From: Triops longicaudatus | Lineage: Eukaryota; Arthropoda; Branchiopoda; Notostraca; Triopsidae | Length of the DNA: 64,000 nucleotides | Reading direction: 5' to 3' | NCBI GenBank assembly: GCA_022885665.1 | Contig: JAGQDJ010000149.1 | Coordinates: 1-64,000 of the forward strand | Shown here: in pieces, positions 47,301 to 58,500 of the stretch | Position numbering within the stretch: the stretch's first letter is position 1 | Layout of the letters: each line of letters begins with the position of its first letter | Made by a program: the position numbers and the translations under genes | The notes under the pieces: model-generated | The model's input: only the letters and a program-made list of their open reading frames with translations | Database searches by the model: none | Told to the model about the DNA's origin: nothing

Positions 47301-50300
47301 GTCAACCAAGCCCTGTCTAGAGTATCAACCTATCTGCTTCTCTCTTTAAAACTGACTCAAAAAGTTTCTGGGCGCTTTCGACAAATTTGTTAAATAATTT
47401 CCAGTATTTCTTCCGACATTAAAGCTCTAGTTTATTTTACCTACTATTGTTCATGAATTGCGGTACAGTTTGTCAAACTGGAGGTGAAAAGTTACCATGT
47501 GAATCCCAGATAAGGGATGACAATTTATAATGTCCTTAAAAGTTTAGAAGTGTAAATATTTTTGTGCATCATTATGTTTCCGAAGAAATGGGTCCTTAAA
47601 ATGCAACACTTAATAAGCTTTGTGACGGCACAAAGTCTAACATTTTTTGTTAATTCTCTGCATAAGATGTCAATTCAAATTAACCGTTTTGGAGGTATTA
47701 CACTGCTCAAAGTAAAAACCTAATTCAAAAGCGTATGCGGACAGTTTTGAAACAGGAACCCATCCGGTTATTTAGGTTTTTATAAAAAAAAAAAATTGTT
47801 AAGAAAATCAAAGGAAGGTGTCATACGGAATGTTAGATTTCTGAATTTGCCAAACACTCAAAAGCTTGAGCTCGGTTGTTTTCAAAATATCATGATGATT
47901 ACGGACATCACCTCCGCAAATCCAGGAAAAAGTTTACCACAGAGAATTCCACGTATAATGAATTCCTGATAATCCGCTATGGCGATAGAAAAATTACGAT
48001 TCCGCTTTTGTCCCATTTAATCCAATGGTAGCGAAGTCCGGTTACACCGACTTCACTCATAACCGAAAATCTGTCTTTACCGGCACAGTTTTCAAGCCCC
48101 ATGTGGCATATTGTTATGGATTATAGCTTTGGCTATGCACACATCCTGGAACGACTAATTCGCTGAACATTGGAGCCGACGATTTTGACGAACGCATAAA
48201 AACATTCTTTCACCGTTTTTACACAACCAACTTTCACAAACTCTCCTTTAAAGCGTTTTTCGATGACAACATTTAGCATTGGCGCTGAAAACTGTGAAGG
48301 CGAGTTGCAGCAAAAGGCGGAAAACTTGAACAATCGTCTAGCGAGTCGAAATTTTAGCTTTAGTTGTAAACAACACCATTTCGTAAACATTTTTTAAATA
48401 AGACCGCAGAAAAATACGATTCGTTTCCGTAATTTTGTTAAAAGTTGCAATACATCTATACAAATGAGCTTTATCTTCACTGATATTTTCCGACTTGAAG
48501 TATAGACAAGTCCTGAAATAGTGATGGTCCGCTTATACCGATATCGCCTATCCGATCTCGACCCATCAATATATATTCTCCACTCTTATCACAAAAATTT
48601 TGTAAGCTTTTTTTCTGCGTTTGCAAGAAATTTTTAACGCAAGATAGCAATGTTATCTGAAACAAAGGGCTTTAGCGACGACAAGGGCTTACGGTGGGTA
48701 AATTTATACCAAATTTGACACTCCAGTAAGTTCTTTTTGTCCATTACAGCGAGATGTCTTTCGATATTATACCAACCAAGGTAGGCGCTAGATATTACGA
48801 ATGGAAAGCCTACTCTCCAAACTTAGAAAATCAAAATAAGAAATGAAATTAACTGTCAAATTAATTAAGCCTTTGTTCAAACTGCAATTGGTCTGTCGGT
48901 AAAATCATGTTAGTAAATCATCCTTAGGAAAGTTTCATTTTCAATCGATGAGTCAAAACTTACCTACAACGATTAACAGCAAATGAAATATTTACCTTGC
49001 GCCATTTTACCGATGGCCGAAAAAGACGGTGACTATTCTAACAAATTTTTCGGTCCTTTAATTATTAAACTCTTGCATGAAGCCAACAAGTTTTAGTCAG
49101 AATTATAAATTTACGACTAGATTTTTATTAGAGGCTGAACACTCCTAGCTTTTTCAATTTTCGGCGAATTTCTACCGAAATTTGCTTCCAAACCATACCG
49201 TTTTTCTGTCGTTTCTTTATTAATTTTCCCGTTTATTGACAAATTTTGTGTCACTAAATTTTACCTACTACTCTGCCAAATTTTACCGACTGAGCAAGGG
49301 TCGTACCCAGGATTTTGGTATTGGAGGCGATTTTGGAGTTTACGTATACAATTTTTCTGGACATTTAAGGTTTGTCCTATCTTCCCCATTGTAAAATAAA
49401 AATATCGGGGGGGGGGGCAGAGGTCCCTCTACCTCCCCCTATGGGTACGGCCCTGGGCTGAACACTTCAATTCAACATTGTGGAGGCAAACACCAACCTC
49501 TACCTCAACCCCTCGCGACGCCCCTATCTTTCAGATCACATCCGATCGATGATCTGATCCAACGGGCTCAAGCATTACCCCACAAATGAATCTAATCGGA
49601 TTGAGTTTTTACGTTAAAGGAAGTTTAGAAAGCGACCAACTCAGCATGATTGGTTAAGGTACAAACTTGCTGTCAATTAAATTCCAAAAAATTTCAATTT
49701 ACTGACAATATTTTTCGCTTTTATTCAGTACAGTAGAACTGAAATTTTTAACCCCTATTACGAAAATCTTCCCAATCATGTTAACCGTCTTTCCAAAATT
49801 TTCTTCGTTAACGATTGATTATTACGGTAATTTTAAAGCCTTTATTCATGGATGGTACGAAATTTTCCCTTAATGACCTCAGGAAAGTATAACAAAAGTA
49901 AAAAAATGGATCTGTTTTCGATTACTATTGGACCTCGGAATATTTTAATATTTTTCTAATGCATCCAACACATGAATCTGATTTTGCCAACTCTACGACA
50001 TGTCCACTTCCACTGGTTCCATTGGTGGAGAAAATAAGGGTTCTACTGTAATGGGGTTCTTCGGGTTCTGGGAACAGTTTATGAAATCCGATTTTCAACT
50101 CTAAATTTTGCTTGATTGGCTCGATACTATGAAACTTAAATGGTATAAATTAACCTGAAAAAGATCCAAAACATGTTTAAGGAATCTTTTGTTCTCTTTG
50201 TAGACAGCACCGTGAAAATCAAACTACAAATACTTTCTAGCCTAGTGGGATTCAGACGTCGCCCAAATCCTTCCAAATTGCTATAAAAGACCGAAAAAAA

Positions 50301-52279
50301 GCATAGTTATTGTAACTTGTAGGTATTCCATGTTACGCAACCGACACACCCAAACTTGTTGCATGAACTTACTTCTTTTCCGTTGAGACTCCATGTTAGC
50401 TTGGCCGACGGACGCGATCTCATGCTGCAGTTTAAGCGCAGCACATCTCCTGGTCGGTACACGTTGCTTACGGCCATAGATCCGTTAATGAGGGGTTGTT
50501 CGTCCTGGACTTGTAGGATCGTCATGGTAGACTCGCCGAACTCGGTGAAAAACTCGACCTCGTTTATAACTTCACAGCGGTAGAGACCGTCAGCTTCCAG
50601 CGGAACAGAAGAAATGCGAACTTTGCCGATTTCATGCGGGTCCTCCTGGAGGGGTGGAGGAAGGAAAAGACAAACAAAGCTGAGTTTGTTAAAGGAACGA
50701 TTTGTTACAGTAACAAGACAGTTGTATCTGCAAGCGTTTTCCGCAAAAGCAAAAACGATGAAGCAAGAAAGCGAAAAAGGGAACGAAATAAATAAAAAAA
50801 TTGAGGCACGACAGAACAAGGAAGTGAAACTCGGATGTGGAGAATCGTGTTGACAAATGTAGTAAGCGAAGGTCTGCATGAGCTCTTTTATGCGAAGAGG
50901 CATCTCAGCGAGATCGCTCGTAAATTCTCTTCTGTCAGGTCCAAGTTTCCGTTTCCTTTCCTTGACGATGACAGTGGAGGACCTTCGAGTTTCCCTGCAC
51001 TTGGGTTGGAGTTAGAAAGGTTCCTTCTACTAGTTAAACCTTTTTTCCATTTCATCACTTTTCGTCGATTTCCATGCTTTCTTTACCGAAAAGTTTATTC
51101 ATCTTTTTAGGCTGTTTTCAGTAAAAGCTTACGTGTCTCCCAGCAAGTCACTGCCAAATAAATGAAAGAACTAGAAAGTTTGCCTTAAGCCGCAAATACC
51201 CAATAATAACGAAATACATGGAGATGCGAAGAAAACGAAATGAGAGGAAATAGCTGAAAACAAATAACAGACTTTGTCTGTTATTTGTTTTCTCTTTTTC
51301 TACTTTGAGACTTTGTCTCAAGGTAGAAAAAAGGCAAGTTGAGTTGTAAAACTCCACATTTTTTCATAACTTATGAACTAGGCTATCATCCGATACTATA
51401 TCAAATAGGAAATTTTTTAGCTACGTAGTGAGCTTTAGTAAACTTGGAAAAACGAGAAATAAAGGCACGTAGTCGCTAAAATCTGGACACGGCATGTTTA
51501 TCATTTTACTTTCAATTCTGTTAAAAACAGCCGTTGCTTTGTTTATAACATTTTTTTCAGTCTTTCAGAAGCGATGCTCTTGAATTCCTCTGCACCATGC
51601 ATGGTTACTCGTGAGTATTGGAATCAAAGGTTTTAACGTGTTGTTCTCAAATATTTGCTTGATGTAATAACTACTTGTATAAAACTTTAAGACACTTATA
51701 GGAAGAAACAATAATGAAAGTGTAGATCCTTTTCCTTAAAACGAAATGAGGTTTACTATAAATTTTTACGCATTCTTTGTTTTCTTGGTTTTATAATTTT
51801 TTCCTATAGTAGCGCGCTATTCTTACTGCACTCTTAGCTTCTAATGTCTGTAAATATTTAAAATTTTAAGTTTTTATCTTTGTTACAATCGTCTTGCGTT
51901 ACAATTGGCCCGACCACGCTCTACCCGCGCTTCCGATACGTAACAGAAGCATACGAAAATGGAAACACGCAAGAAAGAAAGAAGAAACGAAAGCCGGCTC
52001 GGAGCTTGGTTTCGTAATACGAGTAGTAATTTAGCATAAGAATATAAACAGCGGCAAATGTCTTCAACTTACGTGAATGCGAATGTTGTCGGCCCAAGGA
52101 AATCGTCGAGCTGGGGGCGATTCCTTGGGAACATAACGGTAGAATTCGTGTCGGCCTTTGTACCACTTCAGCGAGTAAAGGGCGGTGCCTTCCAGGTCGT
52201 AAATGCAGCGAAGAGTCACATCTTTCCCGAGCCATGCTTCACTTGGTACTTGTATCTCCTTAATTTGTAAGGAGTTCAC
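44376..52279 (-). CDS. Beaten-path-like two-Ig protein, signal-peptide exon not found
   Basis: Three exons: 52279-52073, 50645-50373 and 44678-44376 (stop TAA). All are phase 0 and GT-AG, 260 residues in total. The first exon reads LQIKEIQVPSEAWLGKDVTL, then CIYDLEGTALYSLKWYKG and EFYRYVPKE. The second has LYRCEVINEVEFF and GDVLRLNCSM with WSLNGKE. The third has LRYAPQ and LKVSCLAR. This is the two-Ig arrangement of the arthropod Beat family, with one Cys pair per domain (TLRC/YRCEV and RLNC/KVSC). Beat proteins are secreted or membrane-tethered neuronal proteins that bind Side-family receptors in motor axon guidance. The C-terminus has no hydrophobic anchor, suggesting a secreted form. The exon encoding the signal peptide must lie upstream of 52280, possibly outside the window. 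The paralogue class was not resolved. Confidence 0.85.
45129..45278. mobile_element. hAT MITE with perfect 8-bp target duplication in beat intron
   Basis: This 150-bp element is flanked by the identical octamer GGGCAGTC (45121-45128 and 45279-45286). Its ends read CAGCGACGGCGGAAC and, on the other strand, CATTTACGGCGGAAC, so the ten bases ACGGCGGAAC match perfectly. The interior has G and C tracts and no ORF. Confidence 0.8.
45405..45475 (+). repeat. Possible tRNA-like SINE head
   Basis: TGGTAGTTCAACAGG resembles a Pol III A box. GGTTCAAAGCC, about 30 bases on, resembles a B box. No cloverleaf that would make a functional tRNA could be drawn. The call rests on two short motifs. Confidence 0.25.
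46488..46562 (+). repeat. Dispersed repeat copy matching 18545-18622
   Basis: This shares the TCAACTTTCA, GTGCGGAA, AATAACCGCTAT and GTGGAGAC blocks with the inverted copy in POLE intron 23. Both belong to the pogo-like family suggested by the TA-flanked elements. Confidence 0.5.
47975..48570 (-). mobile_element. Pogo-family MITE fragment
   Basis: A 17-base word at 48010-48026 is the exact inverse of 16958-16974 in the TA-flanked element of POLE intron 21. The segment also has CCGCTTATACCGATATCG near 48529, like the family's terminal region. The ends are not resolved. Confidence 0.4.
49297..49456. mobile_element. GTACCCA-family MITE, degenerate ends
   Basis: The left end reads AGGGTCGTACCCAGGATTTT. 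The reverse complement of the right end reads CAGGGCCGTACCCATAGGGG. This is the same family as 2655-2811. Possible flanking octamers ACTGAGCA and GCTGAACA match at 6 of 8. The interior has a run of about ten G. Confidence 0.5.
49731..50048. mobile_element. TA-flanked pogo/mariner-like MITE in beat intron
   Basis: Ends are CAGTAGAACTG and, inverted, CAGTAGAACCC, with TA on both sides (49729-49730 and 50049-50050). Length is 318 bp with no ORF. The ends match those of the 705-bp element in POLE intron 21, so both belong to one family. Confidence 0.65.
51256..51334. repeat. Two adjacent snap-back hairpins sharing one apex
   Basis: The first hairpin has perfect 17-bp arms (51256-51272 and 51276-51292) around a TTT loop. 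The second, directly following, has arms of about 16 bp with one mismatch (about 51296-51311 and 51315-51331), also around TTT. Both apices read GAGAC/CAGAC-TTT-GTCT. They lie in the beat intron between exons at 52073 and 50645. Confidence 0.75.
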
Positions 52280-53424
52280 CTTTACCCAGCAACATGCTTC
52301 AATGACGGAAACAGAAAAAAATAAAAATTAATGGGTATACAGGACTTGCAAAGTGAACACGTATCGGTGTTCCATACACTTAAAAGTTTGTGACATTACA
52401 ACCTGTTATTTTTAATTGTTGGTTAGAATTTGCAGACAATTACACGCTTACGCTAATCTACATCCTTAACCTAACTTGACATAAACTACATCCAATCTGC
52501 GTAGCTAACCTAACACAAATAGGCTGGATTAAACTCGCTAATTTAACCTAATTTAAGCAATCATAATTTAGCTTAGCCTTGCAAAACTACGCGAACCAAT
52601 GTAACCCAATTAACTTTTTGCAATCAAACCGCATCTGCCCTGCCCAGTCCAACAAATCTTAACACCTCTGAATAATAAATCTAACCTAACTTTATTAAGC
52701 ATAATCTAACTACATTAGCCTAATGTAACCAACACCCCCGTACGCAGGATATAGGGGTTTAAGCCCCCCCCCCTCCCGAAATGTTAACGTAAGGCAGGGT
52801 TCTAAGAGATTACTTGACTACAGAGGAAAAATAATCACACTCCAATTTTCTTTCGACAGCATGACACCTTTTAACGAATTTCCCATTATATTGTAAATAG
52901 GTAGCAATGTTTTGAAATCATGAGGAATTCAAAACATTCACAGAAGACAAAGTTTGAAAATATAGCCAACACTTAGTTTTTAAACAGAATTTTTTATTGT
53001 TTTAAATTTTTTCACTTTTTATTTGTGATCTTGCGTTTAGGGAGCACACTTTTGGGTGGCCCACACATTGGCGAAACTGTCACAAGAACGTCTTCCTAGC
53101 TTCTTAAAACTATTACTGCCCTGGTAGGAATTATTCCTGCGAAAGGTTCTTTGTTATATTGCGCTTGTAAACGGAGAATCTGGGTTAAGTTCACACACGT
53201 TGAGAAATGAGACATACTGCTTAGTAATTTGCTTTCACTTAAGTCTTTTTATATATAAATCTCTGACAAATTAACTTTATTGCTGTTACTGTAAGTTCTA
53301 TAGAATTGGCTACTGCAATGAGAAATGTGACAGTACAGACTGTGCACACGTGACGCTTGTACGGACGGACGTTAGGACCGTAAGTTGGCGAAATTCACAT
53401 GTGTGAGGATGGTGTTAAACAGCT
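52280..53424. other. Upstream of beat exon: TTAGG-like tract and MITE end, no exon found
   Basis: Positions 52450-52735 are a long decayed tract of CTAACCTAA-like words. At 52733-52752 a CACCCCCGTACGCAGGAT sequence matches one end of the GTACCCA MITE family, but its partner end is missing. No signal-peptide exon for the beat-like gene was recognised. Confidence 0.45.
53275..53280 (-). terminator. Possible polyadenylation signal for the 53.4-kb exon
   Basis: The minus strand reads AATAAA about 145 bases beyond the stop codon at 53425, a reasonable spacing for the 3' end of that gene. Confidence 0.35.
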
Positions 53425-53736
53425 TCATTGCTGGTTCTGACTCACGGAATAATTTACGTCGCGTGGTTCGTCCAAATTTAGCTCTGTTCCTTTTAGTACC
53501 TTTTGTCCCAAATTCGCGAACGTAAACGTATCTTGCATTTCCACGTTGGATATGTTTTGTTCCACCAAGGATTCAAATCTGCCGTTTATTACAGAAGTGT
53601 AATAAACATGAACGGCTGGTACACTGGTTTCTTTGTTCTCGTTAAAATACTGGGTATGCCTTTTTATATGACTGTAGCTTTTAAGGTCAATATAATCTGT
53701 ATTGACATAAGCTGAATTTATAGCATCATTTCTGTG
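53425..53736 (-). CDS. Terminal exon of an unrecognised gene
   Basis: An open frame on the minus strand ends in a stop at 53425. It stays open for 163 codons, but the upstream third is low-complexity and hydrophobic and probably intronic. A plausible acceptor (TTGTCACCACAG) lies just before RNDAINSAYVNTDYIDLKS at about 53736. The exonic part, about 103 residues, is polar and mixed in composition, with HVYYTSVINGRFESL and ELNLDEPRDV. I recognise no domain. A downstream AATAAA supports a transcript end. It may be a real gene end, a diverged transposase, or chance. Confidence 0.35.
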   Translation of the reverse strand, partial: HRNDAINSAYVNTDYIDLKSYSHIKRHTQYFNENKETSVPAVHVYYTSVINGRFESLVEQNISNVEMQDTFTFANLGQKVLKGTELNLDEPRDVNYSVSQNQQ

Positions 53737-54759
53737 GTGACAAGTAACACATACATCCTTAATTATCGAACCATGTTGAAACAAAGTGGAAAACGTAAAA
53801 AAAAAACGTAATGAACATAAGCTCACGGCTGAGCGCTTAATAAAAAAAGTCAAATTGGCCAGGTAGTAAATAAATGTCGAAATATACATTCTGAACAATG
53901 ATTCAACTAGCCGCACGGAAAATAAAATGAACTGCTATATTGCTTAGTGTTTATTTTCCAAAATTAGAATCACGAAACGTAGAAACCGGAGGCCGTTACT
54001 ATGTGCATGACCAATATTTAGCTACGCTCCCGTTACGCTAACAAAAAAGCAAAACATCAATGCTCAAATATTCTCTCTTTATTACACTCGAATACTAAAA
54101 TTTAAATTATGTCAGCTTATGTGACGTCTCAACCACGCCCCTCATCACTTTTTTTTCGGTTCACGGCGCTTCTTGAGCTAAAGCAGGACGATCCAACTTA
54201 CAGTCCTTGAGAGCCACAAAACTGCAGAAACGCCTGCATGGGGATTGAGACCATACCGAGGGATTGTGCAATAGATGATTACCATATTCATGACTACACG
54301 AACCAATTTTCTTTACGAAATATTGTCATGATTTTTTTTAACTGGCTATTTTCTAAAATTTAGTTCAAATTTTCGCACACTTGGAGACTCAAAGATGAAA
54401 CTTTCTCGATGTCACCATACATTGGATTTTGCAGACTAATTTGTGACGTTAAACGATGATTGACTGTCGGATGATTTGTTTTGGAGTCATTATTGTTACA
54501 GACGAAGTGGACTAGGAAGAATCTGAAGGTGATGATTGAAAGTGACCCAAGTGTGTGTGGAGAAGTTTACACTAGAATCATCTTACAAATGGTGAGCGTG
54601 TCGATATCGACAAAACTTTTGCAAAACTTTTCGAAGTCCAATGAACTCGAACAGTCTGCGCTCAATTTTAAAAATCAAACAGGACATTTTCAAAAAACGC
54701 TTGACGGTAACATTTGCATGCAGAAGAAAACTCTAGCATTGAAAAAGCTTTAAAAATTA

Positions 54760-54980
54760 TTGATTCGTTTGATTCGAGCAATTTTGAGAGATTGTCATAA
54801 GAATCGAATGTTATTTTTGGAAGCTAAGCGTGAACTTCGGTCATTTTCTTTGAAATCACTAAGGAAATACTTCCGGAAATGTACACTCAGAAAGCTAATA
54901 TGTAAACGGAATCACAGTCAAGACTTTCAACCTGAACTCTGTTGCGAAATTTTCCGCAGCACTGAGAGAAAAAAAGTAAA
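54760..54980 (+). repeat. Dispersed transposon fragment, copy 1
   Basis: Shares a 17-base identical word TAAGAATCGAATGTTAT (about 54798) with 63065-63081, and then a GCGAAATxxTCxGCA and AGCACTG block in the same order. The second copy runs toward a hAT-type terminus at 63429, so this is probably an internal hAT fragment. Confidence 0.45.
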
Positions 54981-56274
54981 AGAAAAAAATGAAAAGGGGC
55001 AAAACGAACGTTGTATCTCAGTGCTCAAAATTGGTTGCGTGGCGATTGAGACTCATTCTAGCGGTGAGTTGGAAGGAAAGTTCCACGAAACCTAATGTCC
55101 GGATGGTTTTTCTTGCTCGGTAGCCTACTGTATGGTACAATAGAGTCCAGATAACAGTTCCGGGAAAAGGGATACAGTGAGCACAGGCAAGTCCAGGCAA
55201 AGTTGAACACATTCATCGGCTTTCGCTGCCTTTCCAACTCGTTCCTGGCTCTGCGGTGCCTGGACATGCAGGTGTCATTTGAGCACGTTATCCCATAAGA
55301 CTTTTTGGACTGTACATGTCATTTAGAGTATAACTGTCTAAAAAGTGTTAGCTAAGTTTATTGCAGGCCTACTATTCTTTCGTACTTTAGCTATTAGAAA
55401 AATGAAGGAATAATGTGCTAGAAAAAAGAAAAAAAATAATAAAAAAAAAATTTCGTCGCAGTGGTCGGGGACAGGATCCAGCCCCGGGGACGCAGTTGGG
55501 ACAATCATAAGCTAGAGAGTCTTGTGTTTACTAGATTTTTTGCACCTTATTCTAATACACTTATCTTGAAAAAGCGCATTTTTTGGGAAAAGGGAGTAAT
55601 GTTATTAAAGACGCATGGTGTGGTATATACTTAAAGTGTATATGCCTGGCTCTTTTTTTCATCCCAAGTGAAATGTTTACTCAGCGTAACTTCGCCAAGC
55701 GTAACATTGCACAGTATACCTAGCCTGCTCTAACGTAAGCCTGCATAGCCTAACTTAATGTAACCTATCTCCTATCTTAACTTACCTTAATGTAACTACC
55801 CAAATTTGCCTAAGTTAGCTTAAGACTTAAGCGTTAAGGAGACGGTGCAACTGAGCTGGGGACCACGCAGTCCTTTAGGTGGCATTGCAAGCACAATGCA
55901 TTTTCCCATTGCTACCCTACGCCACCTAATGATTTTACATCACGGGAACAGAAATTGGCATAAATTAGTCAGGTCATAACTTAAAAAAGTAATTACTGGA
56001 TTGCAATCCTGTTATCTTTCAAAACTCTTTTTAAAAGTAATCTAGAACGTATCGAAACCAATTTTTTAAAACACTTTCCCGAAAAAAATATGAACATTTA
56101 GTTCCAGTTTGCAAGTTTATAAAGTAATTTTTCCTCACAAAGCTCTTTGAGGTGCATAAGATTTAATGGTCGTTTACATAACTCGGAATTTTTTCTGAAG
56201 ATGGAGCGTATTTTGTAATACGGCCTAACTAGTCTCCTATGTTATTCGCCCATAATAGCCTTAGGTGCAACGTT

Positions 56275-56600
56275 GCCTTAACCTACTTGATCTTCCTGCT
56301 TTCTTTTACACTCATCTAACATTTTTAACGTCGCGCAACCTAATCTAACATAACTTAACGCTAACAAACTTAGGTTATGATACAGCTGAATCTAATTTAA
56401 CCTAGTTTCACTTACTTTTAGGCTACTTGGATAACCACAACATAACACATTCTAACTTGACCCAACTTAGCCTAACTTATAACCAAACCTATATAACCAA
56501 ATTTAGCCTTACCTACATAACCAAAGACAAATCTAATCCCACTGACGTAAATGAGGCTAACATTACTTTACTTTATCTAACTTCAATAATTATATCTAGT
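56275..56600. repeat. Decayed CCTAA/TTAGG-like tract, about 325 bp
   Basis: Dense CTAACATAAC, CCTAACTTA, AGCCTAAC and CTAATTTAACC words, with little exact repetition. It is one of the longest such tracts in the window. Confidence 0.5.
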
Positions 56601-57149
56601 CTTACCTTTCCAAACTGAAATGAAACATATTTGGCCTACAACAGACCGTAGCCAAAGTGAGGCCTAGGGGATTTAATAAACCACGAAATATTTATATTGT
56701 AAATAAGAAGATAGGAAAATGTCCAAGTTTCCAGATTTTTTTCATACAAAGTTTCTCAACTTCGCATTACACCGCGTCACTTCATAAATGTAAACGTGCG
56801 CTTAACAGAGGCAGGGCCGCAATTTGCTCTTTTTTCCCCCGAGTGCGCTCTCGCTCGCTTTCTCTAGTGATGACGAGCGCAATCGCTCATTCGCTCGCAA
56901 GTCTAAAAGAAAACGGCTCTCTCAGTCGCGCTCTTTATCCTACTGCCATCTGTTAAGCTGAAGTGCAATATTTCGTAGAAAACAGATTTCAAATAAAAAA
57001 TATTTCCTCATATTTGCTATTCCTCGCATAGCCAAGCTGGTTAATTGCTTTTTTTTTGCGTGTGTTTGTAAATTGGGTTTAATTTCGTAGACGTTTATTT
57101 GCTTTTAGTGCATGTTGTTTCAATTTTTGACCTTAGATGGCGAGATCAT

Positions 57150-57243
57150 ACGAGCTATGCTTTCGCTCGCGCTCGCAAAAAACTAGACAGTCAACGCGAT
57201 CCTTTCGTTCGCTCGCGTTTCACGAGCGCACTTGTTACAGCTC
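57150..57243. repeat. GAGCG-rich dispersed repeat, copy 3
   Basis: Contains TTTCGCTCGCGCTCGC, TTCGTTCGCTCGCG and the end GAGCGCACTTGTTACAGCTC, the inverse of the end at 39363. A further, more diverged GAGCG-rich stretch lies at 56836-56945. Confidence 0.45.
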
Positions 57244-57869
57244 TGAATGGGGGTGCATTTAACCAAAATAAACTATCGGTGAAATAAATGCTGCAATGCA
57301 TACGACATATGCTGGAGTGATATCCATTGAACCACTTCGGATGATTTTTTAGCCCTTTTTTTTAAAAAAAAGAAATATGTTTCTTATGGAGCCTCCACAA
57401 GAAACATAAAATTTCACCAATAATGCCTCCATAATGGACGTGTCATTTTCTATCTTGACACTACTTATAGTAAAGCTAGTGTGTGCTATTGTCTCAACTA
57501 GAGTACTCTTGGGTCAAAGAGAACTGGAATGCGTGACAAAGATGGTTCGTTATGAAAAGGTTCTAATGTACTTGTAACAGTAATTACCTGAAAGTAGTAA
57601 CACTTGTATCCAGAATTCCATTGCCCGCATTGTAGACCAAAGTCTGCTGCTAAACTTTGCACTTTTTTCTCTTTTCACTGTCACGGAATTGTTGTAGTCC
57701 CTCCGCATGATGCTTCTTGCTCGCAATATCCGCCACTGTTCGACTCCAATAGTCTCTGTAAGCCTTTTGTCAGGCCGCAGGTGCTCTTGGTGTTACAAGC
57801 GCTGAGGCAAACCCGCACACATATACACACAGAAAGTTAAGTCTCTCCCTTTCTGTACTGTACTTTAAG

Positions 57870-58500
57870 AAGAAGTTGCACTACGAGTAGCACAGCGGTG
57901 GTAGTAGACGATCTGGTCGCCCAAGGCTGGCCATGATTGCTTCGCTGCTGTCGCCGGCGCTGCGCCTGGGTTCGCGGAACAGGGCAAGATCGGATGTTAC
58001 TTCGCTGTGTCCACGTGGGTGGTGGCTGATTGATGAAGGCAAAGGTCAGGAACGACGATGCTTGTCAAAGGACGGATGCCTCTAAAAACACAATATTGCC
58101 ATACAGCAATCATTGCTACTAGGTTTTCTTTGTCTATCGTCTCATTTATTTTTTTAGGTCTTCGTCTAAGCCCCGAAAGCAGGATTAAACGGAAAGGAAA
58201 GAATTAGGAACAACTCAAGCCGTAAGACCGGACTGAAAACGGAGAAGTGCACCCCAACTTGACGTCATTAGAGAAGTCGTTGGATGATGAATAGATCGTG
58301 GGACACAGTGAGCAAAAAGACTCGGCAGGATCGCGGAGCAAAGAGACGCCAAATCTCCCGAGAGAGCCCAGCCGGGATTTTTTTGATAAATGTAGTCTTG
58401 TTGTTGAAATTGCTGTGGACTCGGGCGCTCTCTCTAGGGTTTCTGGTTCCTCGGAGACGCACTTAGATTGGATGTCTACTGATGATTTGCGATAAGATGC
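57870..58500. other. GC-richer island, possible promoter or 5' leader
   Basis: 57890-58075 and 58290-58465 are clearly richer in G+C than their surroundings, with CG-rich blocks such as GTCGCCGGCGCTGCGCC. A TGACGTCA-like CRE half (TTGACGTCATT) sits near 58259. On the minus strand a TCAGTC initiator-like motif follows about 30 bases on. This could be the promoter and leader of the minus-strand beat-like gene 5.6 kb downstream, but no splice link is visible. Confidence 0.25.

Larger units (their letters stand above)
47043..49526. mobile_element. Possible 2.5-kb non-autonomous DNA transposon with nested insertions
   Basis: The left end reads CAGAGGCGTCGCGACGGGG. The reverse complement of the right end reads TAGGGGCGTCGCGAGGGG. 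Flanking octamers TCTTTTCG (47035-47042) and TCTTTCAG (49527-49534) match at 6 of 8 bases. The subterminal word TTTTACCGA recurs near both ends. Inside lie an inverted pogo-family segment (about 47975-48570) and a GTACCCA-type MITE (49297-49456). No transposase frame was found. Pairing of the two ends is inferred. Confidence 0.45.
53737..57860. other. Intergenic DNA with transposon debris and TTAGG-like tracts
   Basis: Contains a repeat copy at 54760-54980 shared with 63050-63240, decayed CCTAA-like tracts at 55690-55830 and 56275-56600, and GAGCG-rich repeats at 56836-56945 and 57150-57243. No supported exon. Confidence 0.45.

Noticed and set aside
50307..50903. 198-codon minus-strand ORF as a single Ig protein with a signal-like leader
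   Set aside because: The leader before 50645 is intron. A strong acceptor precedes EDPHEIGK, and the upstream half of the Ig domain is in the exon at 52073-52279.
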